A stretch of DNA of 9,614 nucleotides, taken from contig CAAFXN010000215.1 of the NCBI GenBank assembly GCA_900766775.1, positions 1 to 9,614 on the forward strand. Reading direction: 5' to 3'. The notes beneath the pieces were generated by a model. The model made no database searches. It saw only the letters and a program-made list of their open reading frames with translations, and was not told where the DNA came from. Of the stretch, positions 1 to 6,201 are shown piece by piece. Each line of letters starts with the position of its first letter. Within the stretch, counting starts at the first letter, position 1. The stretch comes from Bacteroidales bacterium (GTDB taxonomy: Bacteria > Bacteroidota > Bacteroidia > Bacteroidales > Paludibacteraceae). The translations under genes were made by a program, and so were the position numbers.

Positions 1-120
1 GGGGTTAAGGACGTGAAGTTCTTCCTCTATAGATTGAGCACCATTTTCTCCTAATCAACACAGGATTTTACCAGTGAGCCTTGACATGGAGTTATAAATC
101 AAACTTATGAGACAATCCCT
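1..120 (+). mobile_element. possible right end of an insertion sequence (partial)
   Basis: Plus-strand frame 1 is open from base 1 to a TAA at 52-54 and reads GVKDVKFFLYRLSTIFS, which could be the last residues of a transposase. About 55 bases later comes ATGAGACAATCCCT (107-120). Its complement, AGGGATTGTCTCAT, resembles the terminal inverted repeats of several Bacteroidota insertion sequences that end in GAGACAnCCC. A transposase tail reading toward an element end fits an insertion sequence lying immediately after the synthase stop codon at 122-124. Only one end is visible, neither the second inverted repeat nor a target duplication can be checked, and 17 residues are too few to name a family, so this is a suggestion. 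Confidence 0.3.
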
Positions 121-121
121 T

Positions 122-1183
122 TTATATTTCTACGATATCGCTAATGCGGCAATCTACGAAGGGGACGATAGCAGTTGCCCATGCCATACCTACGCCGAAA
201 GCACTCAGGAGCAGGTTCTTGCGTCCCTGCATGTTGTTTTGCAGTTCGCTGATTATCGTCAGAGGAATGCTGACAGATGAGGTGTTGCCGTACTTTTGTA
301 TGGTATAGGGCACTTTCTCCACATTCAGTTTCATTTTTTTAGCAATGTAGGTGTTGATAAAAGCGTTGGCTTGGTGGAACACGTAATAGTCCAATTGTTG
401 GATGTCTGTTTTAGTGGTTAGCAACAGTCGTTTGATGTCTTTTGGTACTTCTTCAATAACAAAGTTGAACACATCCGCACCATTCATGTGTGCTTGTTCG
501 TCGCTTCGAATATTGCCATATTCGTCCACTACTTTCTCTGCTAATGTTTGCGCAGAACTCATGTGTCGGTAGCCTCCTCCCGGAATCATGATTAGGTCGG
601 CTCTTGACCCATCGGAGTTGATGGAGAAATGGCTATCTCCAAATTTCTCGTTCCTCTCTATCAGTGCGGCTATACCGGCATCGCCAAAGATGAAAGCCTC
701 TCGTCTGTCTTTGCGACTGTACACCTTGGAACGTGTCTCTCCATTTAAGAGCAGAGCTTTCCGAAACCCTTTGTTCTGCATCATGGCATATACAATGTTG
801 AGTGCACTGATGAAACCGGAGCAGCCCAAGTTGACGTCAAATGCCATAGTTGTTTTGGACAAGCCTAATCTGTCCTGCAACAAGATGGAAGTTGCCGGCA
901 TACGATAATCAGGTGTCTGCGATAGAAATAGCAGTAAATCAATTTCTGACCTGTCTATGCTATTGTCTTGAATAAGTTTTTCTGCGGCAGCAAAGCATAA
1001 ATCAGAAGAGCAGGTATCGGTATCGGCGAAACGGCGTTCTTTTACGCCGACTTTATCTACTACTTTTTTGATTTCTGCTTCGGACCAAATATCCAAAGAA
1101 TAGTGATAATTGTCTATTATTCTTTTGGGTACGCAGGCAGCCATGGCAGAAATACCTACATTCTTATAGGAGAGTATAGCCAT
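122..1183 (-). CDS. 3-oxoacyl-ACP synthase III (KASIII/FabH-like), second copy in cassette
   Basis: 353 residues, full length for the FabH family. KASIII enzymes condense an acyl-CoA starter (usually acetyl-CoA) with malonyl-ACP to give a 3-oxoacyl-ACP in the cytoplasm. The Cys-His-Asn triad is visible: Cys121 in NLGCSGF, His270 in VFHQAN and Asn300 in YGNTSS, with the glycine-rich C-terminal AFGVGMAWA. The start is the ATG one base after the stop of the upstream reductase (TAA-C-ATG), so translation is probably coupled. It is the last gene of a five-gene operon with an acyl carrier protein and a second KASIII, so a role in a dedicated acyl product is more likely than housekeeping fatty acid initiation. 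The starter specificity cannot be read from the sequence. Its stop lies directly beside a possible insertion-sequence end, but the C-terminus ends at ISDIVEI much like ISDLVDI in its paralogue, so it does not look truncated. Confidence 0.9.
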   Translation of the reverse strand: MAILSYKNVGISAMAACVPKRIIDNYHYSLDIWSEAEIKKVVDKVGVKERRFADTDTCSSDLCFAAAEKLIQDNSIDRSEIDLLLFLSQTPDYRMPATSILLQDRLGLSKTTMAFDVNLGCSGFISALNIVYAMMQNKGFRKALLLNGETRSKVYSRKDRREAFIFGDAGIAALIERNEKFGDSHFSINSDGSRADLIMIPGGGYRHMSSAQTLAEKVVDEYGNIRSDEQAHMNGADVFNFVIEEVPKDIKRLLLTTKTDIQQLDYYVFHQANAFINTYIAKKMKLNVEKVPYTIQKYGNTSSVSIPLTIISELQNNMQGRKNLLLSAFGVGMAWATAIVPFVDCRISDIVEI

Positions 1184-1184
1184 G

Positions 1185-1961
1185 TTATTGACGATTTAGG
1201 ATGCCTCCATCAATAATCATATTTGTTCCTGTTACCCATGAAGAGGCATCCGAAAGAAGGTAGATTAAAGCATAGGCAATATCTTGGGGTGTACCATATC
1301 GTTTTAATGGGTATCGTTGCATATCTTTTTGCAGTTCTTCCGTTGTAAAGGTCAATTTTTGAACCAATTCCGTCTCAACCATACCAGGATGAATGGCATT
1401 AAACCGAATCTGCTTAATTGGGGTAATCTCTTTGTTGCAGTAGTGCATAAAGTTGGCAATAGCCGCTTTTGCAGCACCATATGTAGAGTTTGCATTGCTA
1501 CAACCATACGAGGCGGTAGAAGAAACAAAAATAACAGAGGCTCCTTTCTTTAGTTTTTTCTTTTTAAGAAGATAGTTAGTTAATAAAATGGGCGCAAATG
1601 TGTTAGTATCAAATACCGTTCGCAAATCATCATACTTAAGATAACCAATTGGTTTTGTGAACGATATACCCGCATTATTTACCAACCCATCCAAAGGTGG
1701 TGTATTAGCAACGATATTATCCAAGTCTTCTGGAACAGTCAAATCACCAATGATTTGCATGTGAGAATCATTGCTATCCATTTGGTTAAATGTTTCTTGT
1801 AAGCGTTCGATATTACGACCTGTGATTATCACATTTGCACCCATTTTACTGCACTCAATGGCAGTAGTGCGGCCAATGCCTGAAGACGCACCTGTTACTA
1901 AAATGGTCTTCCCCTCTAATGTAAATGGATTATACAACATACGGAGAAGTTTCGTTATCAT
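1185..1961 (-). CDS. short-chain dehydrogenase/reductase, FabG-like 3-oxoacyl reductase
   Basis: 258 residues, a classical SDR with a Rossmann fold. Visible motifs are the cofactor loop TGASSGIG (23-30), NNAG (95-98), and the catalytic tetrad Asn120, Ser148, Tyr161 and Lys165 (YGAAK). Such enzymes reduce a 3-oxoacyl-ACP to the 3-hydroxyacyl-ACP with NAD(P)H. Arg50 after the second strand (TGRN) is compatible with NADPH. Lying between two KASIII genes, it probably reduces the product of one or both. The longest frame starts at Met1 and overlaps the upstream KASIII by 32 bases. Met8 (start at 1940, MLYNPFTLEGK) would cut the overlap to 11 bases and matches the N-terminus usual for related SDRs. 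No strong ribosome site decides between them. The gene is AT-rich: I count 17 G/C in the 60 bases 1561-1620. The substrate is inferred from context only. Confidence 0.88.
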   Translation of the reverse strand: MITKLLRMLYNPFTLEGKTILVTGASSGIGRTTAIECSKMGANVIITGRNIERLQETFNQMDSNDSHMQIIGDLTVPEDLDNIVANTPPLDGLVNNAGISFTKPIGYLKYDDLRTVFDTNTFAPILLTNYLLKKKKLKKGASVIFVSSTASYGCSNANSTYGAAKAAIANFMHYCNKEITPIKQIRFNAIHPGMVETELVQKLTFTTEELQKDMQRYPLKRYGTPQDIAYALIYLLSDASSWVTGTNMIIDGGILNRQ

Positions 1962-3009
1962 TAATATCTACTAAATCAGAGATGACGATATTAGAGTCTG
2001 TCTCCATATACAAAGAGCCCCAACTTAATCCTACACCAAATCCACAACAAATTAGTTTTTTAGGCGAAATTAAGCGGTCCTTTAATTCTGTAATGATGGT
2101 CATTGGTATGGATGCCCCATTGGTATTGCCAAAGTATCGCATACTATTGGGTACTTTTTCTGTATTGATTTTTAGTTTCTTTACGATAAAATCGTTCATT
2201 TTCATATTAGCCTGATGAAAAACAAAGTAGTCTGCTTCCTGGTAATCAAATCCAAAATGCTCCGCCAGTTTCTTGATAGATTTGGGTGCCGTTGTGATAC
2301 CGAAAGAGAATACATCCATTCCTTTCATGCGACTTTGCAGGCGCGACAACTGTTTCCCTTCATATTCGTATAGTTGGAACGATTGTTCTGTTATTTGGTT
2401 TCTGCTTCCTCCATCGGGGGTGATGATAGCATCAAATCCGCTACCGTCTGTCCCGAAATGGAATTGAAAACCATTGCTTCCTTCGCAGTACTCGAGGGCA
2501 GTTACGGTACCTGCTGAACCAAACAACGGATTCCGCTTGCCATGTATGCGTCCTTTGGCATCTCCGACCATCAGCAGGGCTTTCCGAATGCCGCCGGATG
2601 CTACAAGCGCGGACAGGGCACTCAAGCCGTATACCCATCCGGAGCAGCCGATAGCCATATCTGTGGCATAGCATTCCTTGCTCAATCCTAAACGGTCTTG
2701 CAAGATGCATGCCGTGGCAGGTAGGATGTAATCGGCTGTCTGCGAGACGAAAAGAATGCCTGTGATTTCTTTCTTGTCCCAACCGAGGTCTGCAATCAGC
2801 CGTTCTGCTGCCGCGTAGCACAAATCAGAAGTGCAGAGCGTGGACGAGGTGCGACGCTCTTCTACACCCGTAGTTTTCACAAAATCTTCGGGAGAATAAT
2901 CCGAAGATATGCTATCTTCCGAGTCAGGATGCAGGTTGCTGGAGATGTGTTTCGGAACGCCCGCCGCCATTCCAGCGATACGGACGTTCTTAAATTCAAG
3001 GAATGCCAT
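1930..3009 (-). CDS. 3-oxoacyl-ACP synthase III (KASIII/FabH-like), first copy in cassette
   Basis: 359 residues with an intact KASIII triad: Cys122 in AIGCSGW, His265 in VFHQAN and Asn295 in FGNTNG. The C-terminal glycine-rich CCGFGVGLSWG is present. It is clearly a paralogue of the other KASIII in this operon (shared MAAxVPK, LCxAAAExLI, LQDRLGLSK, VFHQAN), but differs throughout, so it is not a recent duplicate. Its ATG overlaps the stop of the acyl carrier protein by one base (TAATG), a sign of coupled translation and partnership with that carrier. Its 3' end overlaps the reductase gene. Base composition changes within the gene: 2521-2640 is over 55% G+C while 2161-2220 is 25%. Two non-identical synthases around one reductase suggest two successive condensations, or two starter specificities. 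Which copy acts first is not readable here. Confidence 0.9.
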   Translation of the reverse strand: MAFLEFKNVRIAGMAAGVPKHISSNLHPDSEDSISSDYSPEDFVKTTGVEERRTSSTLCTSDLCYAAAERLIADLGWDKKEITGILFVSQTADYILPATACILQDRLGLSKECYATDMAIGCSGWVYGLSALSALVASGGIRKALLMVGDAKGRIHGKRNPLFGSAGTVTALEYCEGSNGFQFHFGTDGSGFDAIITPDGGSRNQITEQSFQLYEYEGKQLSRLQSRMKGMDVFSFGITTAPKSIKKLAEHFGFDYQEADYFVFHQANMKMNDFIVKKLKINTEKVPNSMRYFGNTNGASIPMTIITELKDRLISPKKLICCGFGVGLSWGSLYMETDSNIVISDLVDINDNETSPYVV

Positions 3010-3239
3010 TAGCGTTTGCTCATTACGGTATTGAACAAATCCTCAATGGTCTTGGCGTTCTTCACATCATCGCCTTTGAGGGCTACATCGTACTCCTCGT
3101 CCACCATGGCAATCACACTCAGTCCAATAAGCGAACTCCACTCATCGTTCGCACGAAAATTGGTTGCACCATTGAAATTAGTAGTGTCTGTTTCCTCAAA
3201 CAGTTCGGCAAACTTTGCCACAAAATCATTTAGTTCCAT
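3009..3239 (-). CDS. dedicated acyl carrier protein
   Basis: 76 residues, the usual ACP length, acidic, with the four-helix carrier pattern. The phosphopantetheine site is Ser36 in EWSSLIGLSVIAMVDEEY. Counting from this serine, the EEY falls at the same distance as EEF in housekeeping ACPs. The residue before the serine is Ser35 where the family normally has Asp (DSL). The helix II hydrophobic pattern is kept. Holo-ACP would carry the growing acyl chain as a thioester for the two KASIII enzymes and the reductase and hand it to the acyltransferase. The start ATG lies 23 bases after the acyltransferase stop, and its TAA overlaps the ATG of the first KASIII. No phosphopantetheinyl transferase is present in the window, so activation would depend on one encoded elsewhere. 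Confidence 0.88.
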   Translation of the reverse strand: MELNDFVAKFAELFEETDTTNFNGATNFRANDEWSSLIGLSVIAMVDEEYDVALKGDDVKNAKTIEDLFNTVMSKR

Positions 3240-3262
3240 AATGTTTAATGTTTTATAATTGG

Positions 3263-3904
3263 TTAGAATTCAATTGTTTTTGCAGGGATTCCCATTACGT
3301 GTAATCCGTCCGGTGTATTGCGCATGACTACGCTGCTTGCTCCTACCTCGACGTGTTTACCTATTTTTTTGTGTCGAATCAGGGTAGAGCGGACGTGCAT
3401 AGTGGATTCTTCGCCTATCTCTGCATAGCCGCCCAAAAAGACGTATGCTTCCAGCGAGACATAGTCTCCCACCCGCACATCATGCCCTAAATCGCAGTAA
3501 GGATGGATGATGACATGTTTGCCGACCTGCACATTGTCCGACACACATGACCACCCGGAGATATACGTTCCTTCACCCACCTGCGCCGTGGGGTTGACAT
3601 ATGCTCCATCGCAAATAATCGTTTGAAAAGTGCCGCCCTTTGCGGCTATCAGTTCGGCATAATGTTTCCGCCATTTGGGCTCACCCATGGCAATAAAAAA
3701 CACATCATCCGCCTGAATTTCATAGTCCTCGGGGGAAGAGAGGATGGGCGGGAAGTTCCCTTGTAGCCCTTCCAGTGCATCGGCTTTGCTATCCAAGAAC
3801 CCTTTTACGTCGTATTCGCCGTTGCGATAGGCTTTGCTTTGCACGGCAGACGCATACACCTCACGACCCCAGCCGCGAGCACCAACAATAAGCAGGTGTT
3901 TCAT
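3263..3904 (-). CDS. NeuD/PglD-like sugar acyltransferase (left-handed beta-helix)
   Basis: 213 residues, normal for the PglD/NeuD family, which N- or O-acylates nucleotide-activated sugars for surface glycans. The N-terminal third (1-75) is the small Rossmann-like sugar-nucleotide domain, starting LLIVGARGWGREV. From about residue 100 come hexapeptide repeats (AQVGEG, VQVGKH, VRVGDY, AEIGEE, KIGKHVEVG) forming a left-handed beta-helix. His141 in DLGHDVRVGD is at the position of the catalytic histidine of PglD. The C-terminal VMGIPAKTI is typical. The start is the ATG at 3904, preceded by AAAGGA about seven bases upstream. The frame stays open to 4054, but those 50 extra residues do not resemble the family. 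It leads an operon with a carrier protein and acyl-chain enzymes, so the donor may be an unusual acyl-ACP or acyl-CoA rather than acetyl-CoA. The acceptor sugar is unknown. Confidence 0.85.
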   Translation of the reverse strand: MKHLLIVGARGWGREVYASAVQSKAYRNGEYDVKGFLDSKADALEGLQGNFPPILSSPEDYEIQADDVFFIAMGEPKWRKHYAELIAAKGGTFQTIICDGAYVNPTAQVGEGTYISGWSCVSDNVQVGKHVIIHPYCDLGHDVRVGDYVSLEAYVFLGGYAEIGEESTMHVRSTLIRHKKIGKHVEVGASSVVMRNTPDGLHVMGIPAKTIEF

Positions 3905-4211
3905 ACCATTGTCCTTTTTGTGTCCTTGGGCACCACAAGAACGGTTGTTGCTAAAGATGTACTCTGGAAAAAGAGCATGAAAAAGCGTGGAGCCACCTTT
4001 CGCCCATTCTACAACTACGAGGTTCAGCAAAACCTTGACAAAAAGAATAAACAATCTGTACGCCCACGCCGAATATGATAATCTTCGTCATAGACGATAG
4101 GATTGGTCATATCCTGCAGGCGTTCATTGTCTTTCTTGTCTTGGTTTGTCAATAATTGCTGATTACGTAGTTCCAAAACAAGCGCCAATAAACGCTTTTA
4201 TTTCAGTATAT

Positions 4212-4324
4212 CCCGATAAATCCCCGATGAATCGGGGTAAACAGGGACAAGTTTGAAATCTCAATGCTCGGCGTGTGCGGACTTCCGCTGGAGTTTCTGT
4301 TGGTTCCCGATAGATCAGGACAAG
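4212..4324. repeat. diverged CCCGAT-type intergenic repeat with short hairpin
   Basis: Two related segments occur: one from 4212 to 4251 and one from 4306 to 4324. Both begin CCCGATARATC and end GGACAAG or GGGACAAG, and each is followed, at different distances, by TCGGCGTG (4269-4276 and 4325-4332). The first copy contains an extra perfect hairpin, CCCCGAT-GA-ATCGGGG (4222-4237). Similar CCCGATAG/ATCGGG segments are common between Bacteroidota genes, so this is probably a degenerate intergenic repeat. Lying in the predicted leader of the acyl operon, it could also form RNA structure. Confidence 0.45.
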
Positions 4325-4367
4325 TCGGCGTGAGCCCCACCCGCAACCCCATTTTCGATTTCGCGGA

Positions 4368-4399
4368 CAAAATTACAACATTTTTTTGAATTATGCAAA
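4368..4399 (-). promoter_or_regulatory. candidate Bacteroidota promoter for the acyl cassette
   Basis: On the minus strand, TTTG (4399-4396) is followed after 20 bases by TAATTTTG (4375-4368). This matches the Bacteroidota primary sigma pattern TTTG-N19-21-TAnnTTTG. Transcription would start near 4362 and reach the acyltransferase ATG at 3904 after a leader of about 460 bases. I found no closer match between here and the gene. The match is exact, but in AT-rich sequence it could arise by chance. Confidence 0.5.
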
Positions 4400-4447
4400 T
4401 GAAGAGGAGGTTTTTTGCCTTTTTGTGGGGAATGAACACTATAAACA

Positions 4448-4481
4448 ATGCCGACGAGGCATAAAACTGCTTTGTCGGCAT
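4448..4481 (+). other. 14-pair hairpin, better paired as plus-strand RNA
   Basis: Bases 4448-4461 (ATGCCGACGAGGCA) pair with 4468-4481 (TGCTTTGTCGGCAT) around a six-base loop TAAAAC. Twelve pairs are Watson-Crick and two (4456/4473 and 4458/4471) are G-U wobbles in the plus-strand sense. In the minus-strand sense the same two positions become C-A mismatches. The asymmetry suggests that, if the hairpin works as RNA, the transcript runs plus-strand. No T-tract follows it on either strand, so it is not a standard terminator. Confidence 0.5.
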
Positions 4482-4554
4482 GGGGTAGTGCATTGTACAG
4501 AAAGAAAAAAGTTACAAAAAAGCGAGAAAATGCGGCAAAATGTAACTCGTTATA

Positions 4555-4598
4555 GTCAGGTTACAGTCAGGTTAAGGTCAGGTTACAGTCAGGTAATC
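4555..4598. repeat. four tandem 11-base repeats (GTCAGGTTACA)
   Basis: Four abutting 11-base units start at 4555, 4566, 4577 and 4588: GTCAGGTTACA, GTCAGGTTAAG, GTCAGGTTACA, GTCAGGTAATC. Copies 1 and 3 are identical, so there is also a 22-base period. A period near one or two turns of DNA is typical of binding sites for proteins that recognise direct repeats. The array sits about 155 bases upstream of the candidate cassette promoter and about 115 bases past the regulator stop. The core GTCAGG is kept in all four. Confidence 0.75.
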
Positions 4599-4714
4599 CT
4601 CTCGTAAAAATAAGGACGAGGTATAGATTAGCATTTTGTCATGGGAGAGGTGATAAATCTGTCAAAAAGACAATTGCCAGATGTGTGTGGTGGAGTGTAG
4701 TTTCTGAGTTGGCT

Positions 4715-6196
4715 CTACCCGTATGGGAAACAATCTGCGGGGAACTTCTTGCGCAGGCGGTAGCGGACCGTATAGACAGAGGCGGTTTCGATATGGAAAA
4801 GGTGGGCTATCTGGTCTGCACTCATCCCTGAGGCGAAACAGAGAATGTAGCGTTTGTCCATGTTCGTGAGTTGCCTGCCTTGGGCAAAGAGCGATGTTAT
4901 TTGGTTAGCCTCCAATGATTTCAGCCGTTCTATGGTGGTTTCTCTGTACGGCGTATCGGCGGGCTGTGCTTGCAGTTGTTGGATGAGATTGTGAATCAGC
5001 AGTTCTCCGACAGAGCCTTCCGATTTGGTGGTCATAGCATTCATCGCGCTGCGCATGTTGTCCGCCTCCAAAGCCGCTTCGTATAGTTTCGCCTCGGTGT
5101 TTTTCTTGCGCAGGTAGAGCACGATGATGAGCAAGATGGCGCAGAGCAGGAGCGAGAGCAGCAGATAGAGCAGGCGGCGGAAAGCGAGGTTGCGCTCTTG
5201 CAGCCGCTCCATCTCGAGCGTTTTCTTCTCCACCTCGTAGCGCGTCTCTATCTCTTGCAGGCTGGCGGTCTTGTCGATGTCGTAGCGGACGGCGTTGTTC
5301 TCAATCAGCCGCTCTTGCCAGTCGAGCGCCTCGCGGTAGCGCCCTTGCTCCGTGCAGAGCATGACCATGAACGCATACGCCTCTCCTCGCTCGGTTACGA
5401 CGGTGTTCGGATGGAACTCCGCCACGCTGTCTATCATCGCCAGCACCTCCAGCATCGTCCGCTCGGCGGCGTGGTACTGCCCACGATAGTAGTGGAGCCA
5501 TGCCCACATATCTTGAATGCTGATGTTGACCTCTTGCCGGTCCTCGGGGTCGTGCAGCAAGGCGGCGGCATGCTCGGCACGAAGCAGGTATGCCTCTATG
5601 CTGTCGGTCTGCCGCGGGTCGGTGTAGAAATCGTAGTAGAGGGCTTGGTTGTAGTAGTTCCACGGCGGGATGATACGCCACTGCTCGGGGTCCGGCAGTT
5701 GCTCCAAAGCCTGAATAGACTGCTCGCCGTAGCGGATAGCGAGGTCGCCGCTATCCAACTGCGCATAGTAAGCAGATGCTACGGAGTAGTAGTTGAAGAG
5801 TACGAGGGAGCGACCCTCTTCTTCTGTTCTTTCTTTGGTGCGGCCCGGAGACCGCACCTCCTTTGAGTCAGAGAAGTTGGTCAGCGTCTCCAACTGCCGC
5901 ATGAGCACTTCCATCTGGTCGAACGCCCCGATGTTCATGTACTCGATGGCGCGCTCGTAGAGGCAGAGCGAGGCGTAGTCGTAGCGTTGCAGGCGCATGA
6001 ACGTGTCGTAGGCGGCTATCAGGCTGTCTTGCGCCGATTCCGAATGCCCTTGTTTGAAAGCATCTATCCCGTAGTTTCGCTGCGCCAATGCCCGCTGGAA
6101 GGCAAGGCTGTCAGCAGGATGTGCTGCAAAAGCAAAATTGCCTTGTGCGAACATCAGTCCACACAAGGCAATTCCTATCAAAAACCTGCTATTCAT
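4715..6196 (-). CDS. membrane-anchored TPR regulator with C-terminal LuxR-like HTH
   Basis: 493 residues. A signal sequence (1-25, cleavage near AFA-A) is followed by a largely helical TPR-like region (about 30-310, with pairs such as YYRGQYHAAERTMLEVL), a charged coiled coil (311-340), one transmembrane helix (341-362, LLYLLLSLLLCAILLIIVLYL) and a stop-transfer RKK. The cytoplasmic tail ends in a helix-turn-helix (about 443-485, LTNMDKRYILCFASGMSADQIAHLF, then VYTVRYRLRKKF) of the LuxR/GerE-like kind. The topology places the sensor outside and DNA binding inside, as in other Bacteroidota TPR regulators; ligand and targets are unknown. The start is the ATG at 6196, five bases after the HIT stop and beginning the signal sequence. 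The frame runs on to 6376, but those 60 residues overlap the HIT gene and look like its shadow. It lies upstream of the acyl cassette on the same strand. Confidence 0.82.
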   Translation of the reverse strand: MNSRFLIGIALCGLMFAQGNFAFAAHPADSLAFQRALAQRNYGIDAFKQGHSESAQDSLIAAYDTFMRLQRYDYASLCLYERAIEYMNIGAFDQMEVLMRQLETLTNFSDSKEVRSPGRTKERTEEEGRSLVLFNYYSVASAYYAQLDSGDLAIRYGEQSIQALEQLPDPEQWRIIPPWNYYNQALYYDFYTDPRQTDSIEAYLLRAEHAAALLHDPEDRQEVNISIQDMWAWLHYYRGQYHAAERTMLEVLAMIDSVAEFHPNTVVTERGEAYAFMVMLCTEQGRYREALDWQERLIENNAVRYDIDKTASLQEIETRYEVEKKTLEMERLQERNLAFRRLLYLLLSLLLCAILLIIVLYLRKKNTEAKLYEAALEADNMRSAMNAMTTKSEGSVGELLIHNLIQQLQAQPADTPYRETTIERLKSLEANQITSLFAQGRQLTNMDKRYILCFASGMSADQIAHLFHIETASVYTVRYRLRKKFPADCFPYG

Positions 6197-6201
6197 AGGC
6201 G

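Larger units (their letters stand above)
3905..4714. other. 810-base intergenic region without a convincing gene
   Basis: The gap separates the acyl cassette from the TPR regulator. Short open frames exist on both strands but none has a good start, ribosome site and recognisable product. One minus-strand frame (4027-4197) has protein-like composition (KRLLALVLELRNQQ, then TNPIVYDEDYHIRRGRTD), but it follows directly on a stop, its only Met is at codon 30, and it ends at a TGA at 4024-4026. It could be a gene remnant. The gap also holds the promoter, repeats and hairpin listed separately. Confidence 0.6.

Noticed and set aside
2441..2821. 126-codon minus-strand frame within the first KASIII
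   Set aside because: It is a shifted frame of the KASIII gene, rich in Arg and Cys, with no independent signals.
3905..4054. N-terminal extension of the acyltransferase frame by 50 residues
   Set aside because: The extension does not resemble the NeuD/PglD family, while the ATG at 3904 has an AAAGGA ribosome site and begins the expected Rossmann-like segment.
3839..4078. 79-codon plus-strand frame reaching into the gap
   Set aside because: The part after 3904 has some protein-like character, but the start lies antisense inside the acyltransferase, no ribosome site is visible and I recognise no family.
4203..4493. 96-codon minus-strand frame in the gap
   Set aside because: It passes through the hairpin, the candidate promoter and the repeats, and its composition looks like translated repeat sequence.
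4660..4672. TGTC-AAAAA-GACA inverted repeat as terminator of the TPR regulator
   Set aside because: The stem is only four pairs and has no T-tract after it on the minus strand.
4201..4714. CRISPR-like array suggested by repeats in the gap
   Set aside because: The 11-base units abut without spacers and the other repeats are irregular; no Cas gene is present.
5198..5866. 222-codon open frame on the plus strand
   Set aside because: It lies opposite the TPR regulator in GC-rich sequence, has no recognisable domain and no promoter or ribosome site, and is explained by the opposite-strand gene.
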